NCBI GenBank assembly: GCA_017484085.1
Contig: JAFUTW010000005.1
Span: 1 to 53,546 of the forward strand
Direction of reading: 5' to 3'
Source of the DNA: Clostridia bacterium
Lineage (GTDB): Bacteria > Bacillota > Clostridia > Christensenellales > Aristaeellaceae
Length of the DNA: 53,546 nucleotides
Shown: one piece after another, positions 41,024-48,415 of the stretch
Position numbering within the stretch: position 1 is the stretch's first letter
Layout: every line of letters starts with the position of its first letter
Position numbers and translations under genes: made by a program
The notes under the pieces: generated by a model
The model's input: only the letters and a program-made list of their open reading frames with translations
The model's database searches: none
Told to the model about the DNA's origin: nothing

Positions 41024-41962
41024 ATGGGAAACATCATCGCAGACAATCATGCAAGGAAGGCGTACATCGAGGGGCACCTGGAGATGTGCCGGGACGGCGC
41101 GCAGCGCAACCTGATCGAGATGGGGCGCTGGCTGTGCCGGGCGAAGGATGAGCGCATCGTGGAGCATGGCGAGTGGACCGCGTGGGTGACGCGGTACGCG
41201 GGCGTCAATGAACGGACGGCACAGCGCCTCATGCGCGTGGCCCGGGAGATCCCGGAAGGATCCACGCTGGAAGCGCTCGGCCCGGCCAAACTGGAAGAGC
41301 TGATCAAGCTGCCGGCCCCGGAACGGGAAACGGCAGCCCAACAGATGGATGCCGCGGGCAAGAGCTCCCGGCAGGTGAGGGATGAGGTCGCGGCGATCCG
41401 CGCGGAGCGGGATGAGGCGCTGCGCCTCGTGAAGGCCCAGAAGGACAGGGCCGAAGCGGAGAAGCAGGACGCCGTGCGCGAGGCCGTGGAGAAGCTGGCC
41501 AGGGTGAAGGCCCGGGAGATGGACCGCAACGCGGACATCTGGGCGGAGAAGGTGCGCGCAGGCAAAGCCCGGGAAGAGGAACTCCTGGGGAAGATCAGGG
41601 AGCTGGAAGCGTCGGCAAAGGCGCCGACGGATGACGACCTGCTGGAGACGGTGGAAGCGCTGCGCCGGCAGAAGGAAGCGGCGGAGGCTGAGACGGACCG
41701 CCTGGCGGATGAGCTCGACCGGCTGAAGATGGAAAACGCCCAGAAGGAAATGGACGGGGGCGGAGACGTCTCCGCGAGGATCCTCAGCGCCATGGGCGGC
41801 ATGATGGTCCAGGTGGGAACGATCCCGGCGCAGCTGACGACCGGCAGGATCACGATCAAGAAGGCCGACGGCTCCCTGATCGTCGGGAAGGTGCTGGCGG
41901 TCTCCGCGTGGTGCCGCGCGATGCTGGAAGCGCTGGGCGTGGAAGAGGGGGCGGCGTCATGA
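41024..41962 (+). CDS. DUF3102 domain protein with long coiled coil
   Basis: This 312-residue protein has an N-terminal DUF3102 segment (NLIEMGRWLCRAKDERIVEHGEWTAWV, then NERTAQRLMRVAREIP), common in phage and plasmid proteins. A ParB-like helix-turn-helix is possible (LEELIKLPAPERETAAQQ). A coiled coil covers about residues 110-250 and a short folded end follows. The role is unknown; segregation or DNA-binding functions have been proposed. AGGAGG precedes the ATG. Confidence 0.8.
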   Translation: MGNIIADNHARKAYIEGHLEMCRDGAQRNLIEMGRWLCRAKDERIVEHGEWTAWVTRYAGVNERTAQRLMRVAREIPEGSTLEALGPAKLEELIKLPAPERETAAQQMDAAGKSSRQVRDEVAAIRAERDEALRLVKAQKDRAEAEKQDAVREAVEKLARVKAREMDRNADIWAEKVRAGKAREEELLGKIRELEASAKAPTDDDLLETVEALRRQKEAAEAETDRLADELDRLKMENAQKEMDGGGDVSARILSAMGGMMVQVGTIPAQLTTGRITIKKADGSLIVGKVLAVSAWCRAMLEALGVEEGAAS

Positions 41963-42540
41963 TCTACGGGCTGACGCTGATGAAGGACCCCTCAGTCACG
42001 GCTGAAGCCGTGACAGCTCCCCTTTCAGGGGCGCCTGATGAACCCCTCAGCCGCCAGCGGCGGCAGCTCCCCTACGAAGGGGAGCCGGGTGGAGAGCGCT
42101 GCCCCTTGCCTTCCCCTTCAGGGGAAGGTGGCGCGGCCCTGGCCGTGCCGGATGAGGTTTTGCCGGCATCTGTTGCGCTGGATGAGGTCCGCTCCCTCCG
42201 CACGGAGGTGGCCGACCTTCGGGCCATGCTGGTGGCGCAGAACGCGCTGCTGGAACAGGTGGCGCAGTCTCTCGCGCAGACGCGGGTGAGCCGCAGCCAG
42301 GAAACGGCGCTGCGGCGGGCGGTGCGCGATCGCGCAGCGTTTCTCTGCGATCGCGAAGATTTTTCGATGGCGGAGCACCGGAAGGTCTCCGGCGCGATCC
42401 TTGCGACCGTCCGGCAGCTGACCGGCTGCCGCGCCCTGGGCGATGTGCCCGCGGTGAAATTCGATCAGGTGATGGCAGCCGTGCAGGCCTGGGACATGCC
42501 CGGCGCGCTGCGGAAGATCAGGCGGAGGTGCGAGGCATGA
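41959..42540 (+). CDS. Phage protein of unknown function with an in-frame repeat insert
   Basis: This 193-residue protein starts in a 4-base overlap with the DUF3102 gene. Residues 11-58 are encoded by the palindromic repeat element (41989-42135) and read as Pro/Ser/Gly-rich filler. A coiled coil follows (DEVRSLRTEVADLRAMLVAQNALLEQV) and a conserved-looking helical end (FLCDREDFSMAEHRKVSGAI, then VKFDQVMAAVQAWDMPGALRKI). The end may be the original functional part. Confidence 0.62.
   Translation: MIYGLTLMKDPSVTAEAVTAPLSGAPDEPLSRQRRQLPYEGEPGGERCPLPSPSGEGGAALAVPDEVLPASVALDEVRSLRTEVADLRAMLVAQNALLEQVAQSLAQTRVSRSQETALRRAVRDRAAFLCDREDFSMAEHRKVSGAILATVRQLTGCRALGDVPAVKFDQVMAAVQAWDMPGALRKIRRRCEA
41989..42135. 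repeat. Palindromic repeat element, three units
   Basis: Units combine a stem (AGTCACGGCT/AGCCGTGACAG; CAGCCGCC/GGCGGCAG) with AGCTCCCCT...AGGGGAGCC-type arms, ending in CCTTCCCCTTCAGGGGAAGG. Related units recur at 43583, 45303 and 53290. They resemble the CTCAG...CAGCTCCCC dispersed repeats seen in several gut Clostridia; that resemblance is from memory. Confidence 0.75.
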
Positions 42541-43040
42541 ACGCAAAGGAAATCATAGGCGCCCTGGAGACGGAGCGCACGCGGCAGAGGATCAGCCGGG
42601 ACAAGCTGGAAAAAAGGACGGGCGTCTCCAAGGCCTCATACGCCCAGTGGCACAAGCGGAAGACCGGGCCGTATCTGGGACACGTGACCGCGGTGGCGGA
42701 CGCTCTGGGATTCGATCTGCAGCTCACCCGGAAGGGTGCGAAACAGCCCCCGAGGCTGCTTGACTATGAGGAACTCCGGCGCCCCGTCGGCTTCGGCTTC
42801 CTGGAGGAACACCTGACGGACGACGAAGGGCAGACGGTGTATACGCTCGCGCCCTGCTGCTGGACGCATGAGGCGGACCGCGTGCCCTACGGCGTGCGGC
42901 TGGTGACGCCGGAGGAGGGTGAGTACCTGACGCCGGTGGAGGAGACGTACAACGTGCCGGGCGGCTGGCGGGTGTGGACGCTGCCGGCCCGGAAGGCCCA
43001 GCGACTGGAAACGCCATGGACGGGAAGGGGTGGAACCTGA
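42537..43040 (+). CDS. HTH-domain prophage protein
   Basis: This 167-residue protein starts with a Cro/C1-type helix-turn-helix (ALETERTRQRISRDKLEKRTGVSKASYAQWHK, then AVADALGFDLQL), followed by about 95 residues without a known fold. It overlaps both neighbours, by 4 bases upstream and 1 base downstream. A regulatory role in the middle of lytic growth is plausible. Confidence 0.72.
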   Translation: MNAKEIIGALETERTRQRISRDKLEKRTGVSKASYAQWHKRKTGPYLGHVTAVADALGFDLQLTRKGAKQPPRLLDYEELRRPVGFGFLEEHLTDDEGQTVYTLAPCCWTHEADRVPYGVRLVTPEEGEYLTPVEETYNVPGGWRVWTLPARKAQRLETPWTGRGGT

Positions 43041-43579
43041 TGGGGATGAAGTACACACAAACCCCGGCGGAGCGGCCGGAGAAGTTTAAAAACGTGCCGG
43101 AGATGCGGCTGCGCGGCGATGATGTGAGCCGGCTGCTGGAGATCTTCGCGGTGTGGGAACAGATGGACAGGCTCTCAAAGGATGAGGATTTCTGCAGGCG
43201 CTGCCGTGCGGTCCCCGGCGGCCTGCGGGATCTTAAGATGCTGGCCGCGGTGGTGGCCAAGCTGGCCGACGCCCTGGTGTGGACGATCCCGCAGGAGAAG
43301 GTCGTTGGCTTCATCCGGACGCTGAAGCGGATGCGCTTCTCCGTCGTGCAGGGGCCGGTGGCCAGCAAGCCGAAAGGGGACAACGAGGAAATCGTCACGA
43401 CAGAGGAACTGGATGAGCTGGTCTGCTCCGCCTGGGAGCACCGCTGCCGGCTGTGCGTGGATGGCAACTGCGACCGCTGCGGCCTGGGCCGCGTGCTGGA
43501 CAATCTGGTATCAAAGGACAGGGACGGGCGCAGCTGGTCGGTGATGGACATAAGGCTGAAGGTGCCGGAAGAACGGTGA
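43040..43579 (+). CDS. Phage protein with C-terminal cysteine cluster
   Basis: This 179-residue protein has helical content up to residue 120, then a cysteine cluster (CSAW ... CRLC ... CDRCGLG), a likely zinc site. The start ATG shares a base with the upstream stop (TGATG), with GGGAAGGGG before it. Function unknown. Confidence 0.65.
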   Translation: MGMKYTQTPAERPEKFKNVPEMRLRGDDVSRLLEIFAVWEQMDRLSKDEDFCRRCRAVPGGLRDLKMLAAVVAKLADALVWTIPQEKVVGFIRTLKRMRFSVVQGPVASKPKGDNEEIVTTEELDELVCSAWEHRCRLCVDGNCDRCGLGRVLDNLVSKDRDGRSWSVMDIRLKVPEER

Positions 43580-43582
43580 AAC

Positions 43583-43698
43583 CTCATCCACCCCCGGCTT
43601 CGCCGGCGGTCCCCCTTCCCCATAGGGGAAGGCAAGGGAAGCGCCCCGATCTAGCCTCCCCCTGAAAGGGGAGGGGGACCATGCCGCGGGCATGGTGG
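43583..43698. repeat. Palindromic repeat element in an intergenic gap
   Basis: Contains CCCGGCTTCGCCGG, CCCCCTTCCCCATAGGGGAAGG, CCTCCCCCTGAAAGGGGAGGGGG and CCATGCCGCGGGCATGG hairpins. It fills most of the 152 bases between two phage genes. Confidence 0.7.
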
Positions 43699-43731
43699 AA
43701 GGGTACAGAACAAGATGGAGGATGCAGAACG

Positions 43732-44208
43732 GTGAACGGATTGGAAGTGCTCCGGCGGTGCGCGGCGTATACGCACGACATGGAAAAGCTGAAGAGCCAG
43801 AAGGCGCTGGCGCTGGATGCGGCGGTCAGGATCACGCCCGGCATGGATACGAGCGGCGGCGGCAGGTCTTCGGACATCTCCGCCAAGCCGGAGCGCTTCG
43901 TGCAGGCTGCCGACTGGCTGGAGCGCCGGATGAGCGCCCGGCGGTGCATGTACGCCCTGGAGCTCGAGGAGGCGGCCAGGCTGCTGGAGCACATGGAGCC
44001 GGCCAATGCGGATGCCCTGCGCCTCGTGATGATCACCGGCCTCACCGTGCGGCAGGCGGCGGGGGAGATGCGGCGCAGCTGTGATGCTGTGCGCGGCCTC
44101 CTCTCCCGCAGCCGCTCCATCCTGAAGGACACGCCATCCCGCCTTTCCGATGATCCGGACTATCAGGACCTGCTCCGACAATACAGTAGAAGATTCAGGG
44201 ACGGATGA
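43732..44208 (+). CDS. Sigma-70 region 4-like phage late regulator candidate
   Basis: This 158-residue protein has an N-terminal helical half and a C-terminal helix-turn-helix like sigma-70 region 4 (ANADALRLVMITGLTVRQAAGEMRRSCDAVRGLLSRS). Proteins of this plan (ArpU/DUF1492-like) often sit just before the terminase block and activate late genes. A GTG start at 43732 follows GGAGG by about 9 bases. The phased repeats and candidate late promoter that follow directly suit such a role. Confidence 0.68.
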   Translation: MNGLEVLRRCAAYTHDMEKLKSQKALALDAAVRITPGMDTSGGGRSSDISAKPERFVQAADWLERRMSARRCMYALELEEAARLLEHMEPANADALRLVMITGLTVRQAAGEMRRSCDAVRGLLSRSRSILKDTPSRLSDDPDYQDLLRQYSRRFRDG

Positions 44209-44261
44209 GGGACTTTTCCACAGGCGCGGGGCCGCGGCCGGACTGCAAACCGGGCAAAATC

Positions 44262-44326
44262 TGACCGCTTCCGTGCGGGGGTGTGCGCACCTGACCCTGT
44301 TTGACCCCGCTTGACCTCTTACGACC
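44262..44326. promoter_or_regulatory. Phased TGACC repeats
   Basis: TGACC starts at 44262, 44292, 44302 and 44312, with CGACC at 44322: all are multiples of 10 bases apart and so lie on one face of the helix. They end 13 bases before an extended -10. A likely activator binding site. Confidence 0.65.
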
Positions 44327-44338
44327 GGGGCGCCGGCG

Positions 44339-44347
44339 TGCTACTAT
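44339..44347 (+). promoter_or_regulatory. Candidate late promoter (extended -10)
   Basis: TGCTACTAT lies downstream of the phased repeats; TTGACC at 44311 is too far (25 bases) to be a normal -35, consistent with activator dependence. Confidence 0.5.
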
Positions 44348-44375
44348 ACACTCGCGCAGAACGAACGCATAAAGA

Positions 44376-44406
44376 CGAGAGCTTCCCATGGCTCTCGCCT
44401 TTGTTT
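44376..44406 (+). terminator. Terminator-like hairpin in the late leader
   Basis: CGAGAGC-TTCCCATG-GCTCTCG followed by CCTTTGTTTT, about 30 bases after the candidate late promoter. A second hairpin (GGGACGCCTG with CAGGCGTCCC, 44426-44462) abuts the ribosome binding site of the HNH gene. The 265-base gap otherwise lacks genes. Confidence 0.6.
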
Positions 44407-44473
44407 TGCGCCCTCCTATCACATAGGGACGCCTGGCAGAATCACCCCCTGTCAGGCGTCCCGGGAGTTTTGG

Positions 44474-44812
44474 ATGAAAGAAACCTTAGGATTCTACGGC
44501 ACTGCAGCATGGAAGCGGGCGCGCCAGCAGGCGCTGGACCGCGACATGGGGCTGTGCGTCTGGTGCCGGGAGCGCGGCAGGTATGCCCGCGACCGGAAGG
44601 GGCGCCGGGTGCCGGTGCTGGCCACCATGGTGCACCACATACAGCACCTGGAAGACCGGCCCGACCTCGCGCTGGACCTTAACAATCTGGTCAGCCTGTG
44701 CGACCGCTGCCACGACGAAGCGCACCCGGAAAAGCACGGGGCAAAAGCGCCGGCGCCGGCGGCTTTGGAAACGACGGCGGAACAGATGGGGATAAAGGTG
44801 GAGAGGCTTTAA
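44474..44812 (+). CDS. HNH endonuclease
   Basis: This 112-residue nuclease has CVWCRERGRY, then MVHHIQHLED and LDLNNLVSLCDRCHDEAHPEKHG, the full HNH zinc-bound fold. In HK97-like phages such small HNH proteins sit next to the terminase genes and assist DNA packaging at cos ends. Here four genes separate it from TerL. Its start ATG follows GGGAG. Confidence 0.93.
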   Translation: MKETLGFYGTAAWKRARQQALDRDMGLCVWCRERGRYARDRKGRRVPVLATMVHHIQHLEDRPDLALDLNNLVSLCDRCHDEAHPEKHGAKAPAPAALETTAEQMGIKVERL

Positions 44813-45225
44813 TGGCCAGGATGGAGATCGCCGGCTGGGACGGCCTGCTGAACAGCATGGAAAGCCGCGCCCAGGGCGTGGACGAACGGGTGGCCCGCGC
44901 GCTGCAGCTGTCCGCCGACGCGCTGCGGGAGGCCCTGATCGAGCAGGAGGAACGCCGCTTCAAGGCGCCCAGCGGAGAGCTGGGCAGCCTGATCCCGGAG
45001 AGGCCGGAGACGGTGCGCACCGGATCGGAGACCTATGTGGAGGTCTATCCGACGGGCAGCTACATGGGCACGAAGGCCGTGACGCCCAGGCGGGCGGAGG
45101 AGGTCGGCTTCGTGCTGGAATACGGCCACGGACAGGTGCCGCCGAACCCGTGGAACAAGCGGGCGCGGAAGAAGGCGGAGAAGCAGATCAACACGATCAT
45201 TGAGCAAGAACTGAGAATACAATAA
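44812..45225 (+). CDS. HK97 gp10-like head-tail joining protein
   Basis: This 137-residue protein has the gp10 pattern: an N-terminal IAGWDGLLNSMESRA, a central helix (VARALQLSADALREALIEQE) and EVGFVLEYGHGQVPPNPW near the end, followed by a basic helix. It acts in tail completion or head-tail connection. Its ATG overlaps the HNH stop (TAATG). Confidence 0.8.
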   Translation: MARMEIAGWDGLLNSMESRAQGVDERVARALQLSADALREALIEQEERRFKAPSGELGSLIPERPETVRTGSETYVEVYPTGSYMGTKAVTPRRAEEVGFVLEYGHGQVPPNPWNKRARKKAEKQINTIIEQELRIQ

Positions 45226-45300
45226 GGACAGTAAGCGCCGAAGCTCATCGGGACGCCGTCGGCGTAACCACTCTGAGCTCCGGCATCTTCCTGTCCTTTT
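45226..45300 (+). terminator. Long structured hairpin, terminator-like
   Basis: AAGGACAG (45226) pairs with CTGTCCTT (45291), and GCCGAAGCTCA pairs with TGAGCTCCGGC with one bulge inside. The stem ends in CTTTTGATTG. It begins right at the gp10-like stop codon. Confidence 0.6.
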
Positions 45301-45302
45301 GA

Positions 45303-45352
45303 TTGCCTCCCCTGAAAGGGGAGGTGCTGACCGAAGGGAGGCGGAGGGGTTG
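45303..45352. repeat. Palindromic repeat unit overlapping a gene start
   Basis: GCCTCCCCTGAAAGGGGAGG followed by GCTGACCGAAGGGAGGCGGAGGGG, a unit of the same family as 41989-42135 in the other orientation. Its end supplies GGAGG and the TTG start of the next gene. Confidence 0.6.
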
Positions 45353-45748
45353 ACCCCAGAGCAGGACATCCAGCAGGCGCTCGCCCAGGCCTGTCCGAAC
45401 GCGGGCCACTGGCCCTACACCAGGGACGCGGGCGTCTTCATCGGATACCGTCCGGCCGGCGACCGGCTGACCTGGGCGGGCAACAAGACGATCGTGAGCG
45501 AGACCGCCTACGACGTCGTGATCTATCACCGTCTGGGCTACGCGGAGGACGCGGAGCAGATGCGCTTCGACGTCTACGCCGCGCTGCATGAGGCGGGCTG
45601 GCTGCTGGATGATGAGCCGGGCCCGGAGAGCTATGTGGCAAACATGGAGCTCTTCGCCTGGCCGCTGACCGTGCGCAAGCGCTTTTACATCCGGGACGGC
45701 GTGCCGGTGACGCCGGACGACCTCAGGAAGGAGCGGGTGACCTCATGA
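45350..45748 (+). CDS. Tail terminator/tail completion-like protein
   Basis: This 132-residue protein (TTG start after GGAGG; no ATG is suitably placed) contains ETAYDVVIYHRLGYAEDAEQ, then MRFDVYAALHEAGWLLDDE and ELFAWPLTVRKRFYI. That order, a strand, a helix with LR-type pairing to a distal strand, is like the minor tail/tail terminator proteins next to gp10. The assignment is by pattern and position. It overlaps the next gene by 4 bases. Confidence 0.6.
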   Translation: MTPEQDIQQALAQACPNAGHWPYTRDAGVFIGYRPAGDRLTWAGNKTIVSETAYDVVIYHRLGYAEDAEQMRFDVYAALHEAGWLLDDEPGPESYVANMELFAWPLTVRKRFYIRDGVPVTPDDLRKERVTS

Positions 45749-46158
45749 GGGAACGATACAGCCAGCGGGTGATCATCCTGCGGCGGGACAAAACCGACGG
45801 CTCTCGTCAAGGGCCGGAGGCCCTTGATCCCGGCCAAGATGGCCGGGACAATCTCGCCGCACAGCGGCGAGTTGCCAATTCCGGCGGTTATTATAAGCCG
45901 ACATACAACTTTTTGGCGGAGACCAGCTGCCAGGTGAGGGACGAAAGCCCGGAGGAATACGCCGCGGCTGAGAGCTCTACCATCGGGCACGTTCGCACCT
46001 TCGCCATGCGGGAGCGGGATATCCTGGAGGATGACCTGATCGTCTGGCACGGGGAAGAGCACCGCGTGCGCCGGATCGACCGCCTGTACAACCGCGGCCG
46101 GGAGATCCTCGTGCGGGCGTCCGTGCCGAAGAGCAGATACAGTTTGACGGGGGTATAG
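45745..46158 (+). CDS. Phage head closure (head-tail adaptor) protein with in-frame insert
   Basis: This 137-residue protein has the usual adaptor pattern: RERYSQRVIILRRD at the start, then FLAETSCQVRDESPEEYAAA, FAMRERDILEDDLIVWHGEEHRVRRID and EILVRASVPK. The family is typically about 100-110 residues. The excess, residues about 20-45, is encoded by three adjacent hairpins (45807-45871). The insert keeps the frame and falls between the first strand and the rest, where a loop can be tolerated. Confidence 0.75.
   Translation: MRERYSQRVIILRRDKTDGSRQGPEALDPGQDGRDNLAAQRRVANSGGYYKPTYNFLAETSCQVRDESPEEYAAAESSTIGHVRTFAMRERDILEDDLIVWHGEEHRVRRIDRLYNRGREILVRASVPKSRYSLTGV
45807..45871. repeat. Three adjacent triloop hairpins inside a gene
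   Basis: TCAAGGGCC-GGA-GGCCCTTGA (45807-45827), TCCCGGCCA-AGA-TGGCCGGGA (45828-45848) and CTCGCCGC-ACA-GCGGCGAG (45853-45871) are perfect stems of 9, 9 and 8 bp with three-base loops. Confidence 0.85.
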
Positions 46159-46167
46159 GAGGGAACA

Positions 46168-46584
46168 ATGCCACGCAGAAAGAGCGGGAGCGACCCGCCG
46201 ACCGGGGAGGAGCTGCGCGCTTCGATGCTCCGGGGCATCCGGGCGGAGACGGTGGCGATGTACGACGCCAGCGGCAAAAAGCTGGAAGAGCGCGGCGAGT
46301 GGGACGCGATCTCCATGCGGGACGTGCGCGAGGCCTGCCTGCTGGCCGACGCGGTGAGCGACTACCGGAAGAGCTGCGCCGCTGCGCTGCGGGAGGGTGA
46401 CGCGAAAGCGGCCCGGCAGTATATGCAGATGATGAAGGCGACGCTGGACACGCAGGAAGAGATCCTGCGCCGGTGGGACCTGCTGCCGACCAAGCAGCGC
46501 GGCAGGCCCGCCCGGGAGACGCCAAAGGATCTGAGGGAAGAGACTGAGGATGATGGATGGGACTCCTTTGGGGCAGATGCTTGA
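46168..46584 (+). CDS. terS: Terminase small subunit-like protein
   Basis: This 138-residue protein sits directly before TerL. Its pattern (LRGIRAETVAMYDASGKKLEERGEW, a helix DVREACLLADAVSDYRKSCAAALREG, then ARQYMQMMKATLDTQEEIL) resembles P27-type small terminases, which recognise the packaging site. AGGAGGGAACA precedes the ATG. Confidence 0.72.
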   Translation: MPRRKSGSDPPTGEELRASMLRGIRAETVAMYDASGKKLEERGEWDAISMRDVREACLLADAVSDYRKSCAAALREGDAKAARQYMQMMKATLDTQEEILRRWDLLPTKQRGRPARETPKDLREETEDDGWDSFGADA

Positions 46585-46684
46585 TAAGAAGCCTCCGCGA
46601 AGCGAACGATGATCTGACCGGCGAAGCGTGCCCACTGGAATCACGCAGCCGGGCTGACATCGCGAGAGGAGAGGAGGCGGTTTA

Positions 46685-48403
46685 ATGAGCAGTCCGAAAG
46701 AGATCATGCAGTCCCGCGCGTACAGGTACGCGGAGGACGTGCTCGAGGAAAGGATCCTTGCCCCTAAGACGATCAGGCAGCAGGCGCGGCATTTCCTGGA
46801 GGAGCTGAAGCGCAGCGAGGCGGGGAAGTGGCGTTACACGTATGACCTGAAGGCTGCCAGCCTGCCGGTGGAGTTCTGCGAGCGCTTCCTCCTGCCGACG
46901 GCCGGCGACTATGACACCTTCCGCTTCATGCCCTGGCAGTGCTTCGTGGACGGCCAGGCCTTTGGATGGGTGGACAGGGGCACGGGCATGCGCCGCTTCC
47001 GCGAGGTGTTCGAGTTCGTGCCCAGGGGCAACGGCAAGACGGCGAGAAGCTCCGGCAAGATGGGCTATATGACGACCAAGGGCGGGGAGCGCGGCGCGGA
47101 AAACTACTTCTGCGCCAACAACGCCAAGCAGGCCCGGCGGCAGTATATGGACTTTTACGGGCAGATGGTGATGAGCCCGACGCTGAAGAACCGGATCCGG
47201 CTGCGCCGCTCCGAGAGCATGTACGAGCCGGACTTCACCCGCGTCACCTTCCTGGCCAACGACCCCAGCAGCCTGGACGGCCTGCGGCCGTACTTCGTGA
47301 TCAAGGACGAGCTGGAGAACGAGACCAGCTTCGACCAGATCAACCAGCTGCTGCGGCCTATGAAAAAGCGCCGGCAGCCGCTCATGTGGTACACGACGAC
47401 CGCCGGCACGGTGCTGGACGGCCCCTGTGTCTACCACTACAACTACGCCAAGAAGGTGCTGGACCGGGATCCGGAGATCTCCGAGCTGGCGATCGACACC
47501 TACCTGCCGATCCTCTACGAGATCGACCCGGACCTGCCCTACGATGACCTGCGCTGGTGGCCGATGGCCAACCCGAGCGTGGGCGTGCTGCTGACGATGG
47601 AGGACCTGACGCTCGACTGGGAGCGGGCCAGGCGCTCGCCGCAGGAGAAGGCGGACTTCGTCACCAAGCAGCTCAACCGCTTCGCCATGCCGCCGGCCGC
47701 CGTGTATGTGGATCTGGAGACGCTGCGCCGGAACGACCGCGCGGACATCCAGCCACAGCTGATCCGGCCGCAGGCGTGGGGCGGCTTTGACCTGGCCAAA
47801 TCGGAGGACTTCTGCGCCGCCTGTCTTCTCTGGCAGGAGGGCAGCGCGATCTGTGTGCTGCACCACTCCTGGGTGCCGGAGGATAAGATCAAAAGGGGCA
47901 ACGGGGACGAGGAAAAGGACTGGGCCGAGTGGGTGCGCCGCGGCTGGCTTACGATCGTCCCCGGCCACTACGTGAGCTACGAGTATATAGCCCAGTGGTT
48001 CATGGAGCAGACGCACAGCTTCGAGATCCAGCGGATCGGGTACGACCCCTACAACAGCCCGGAGCTTGTTAAAAAGCTCTCCGCGGAAGGCCTGCGCACC
48101 GAGATCGTGCGGCAGGGGCCGCTGACCTTCAACGCGCCGATGAAGTCCTTTAAAGAGCGGCTGCTGGATGGCAGCGTGCTCTGGGGCCATGATGAGATGC
48201 TGGAGTGGTACATCCGCAACGTCCGGCTGCGCGCGGACTTCTTTGACCTCGAGAAGGAAAACTGGTACCCGGCCAAGCCGGGACGGTACCAGAAGATCGA
48301 CGGCTTCATGGCCATGATGGACGCCTACGTCGTCCATATCGCGGACGACAGCCCTGAGAGCCACCTGTGGGATGACAGCCACATGATCAGCATGAGCCTG
48401 TAA
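46685..48403 (+). CDS. terL: Terminase large subunit
   Basis: This 572-residue packaging motor has an ATPase half with Walker A FVPRGNGKTA (near residue 113) and Walker B YFVIKDELEN (near 205), then TTTAGTVLDGP as the coupling motif. The nuclease half has WGGFDLAKSEDFCA and IGYDPYNSPELV with the acidic metal-binding residues. It is of the Terminase_1 (HK97-like) type and full length. GAGAGGAGAGGAGGCGG precedes the ATG; the 100 bases before it hold no gene. Confidence 0.95.
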   Translation: MSSPKEIMQSRAYRYAEDVLEERILAPKTIRQQARHFLEELKRSEAGKWRYTYDLKAASLPVEFCERFLLPTAGDYDTFRFMPWQCFVDGQAFGWVDRGTGMRRFREVFEFVPRGNGKTARSSGKMGYMTTKGGERGAENYFCANNAKQARRQYMDFYGQMVMSPTLKNRIRLRRSESMYEPDFTRVTFLANDPSSLDGLRPYFVIKDELENETSFDQINQLLRPMKKRRQPLMWYTTTAGTVLDGPCVYHYNYAKKVLDRDPEISELAIDTYLPILYEIDPDLPYDDLRWWPMANPSVGVLLTMEDLTLDWERARRSPQEKADFVTKQLNRFAMPPAAVYVDLETLRRNDRADIQPQLIRPQAWGGFDLAKSEDFCAACLLWQEGSAICVLHHSWVPEDKIKRGNGDEEKDWAEWVRRGWLTIVPGHYVSYEYIAQWFMEQTHSFEIQRIGYDPYNSPELVKKLSAEGLRTEIVRQGPLTFNAPMKSFKERLLDGSVLWGHDEMLEWYIRNVRLRADFFDLEKENWYPAKPGRYQKIDGFMAMMDAYVVHIADDSPESHLWDDSHMISMSL

Positions 48404-48415
48404 AGGAGGAGTAGT

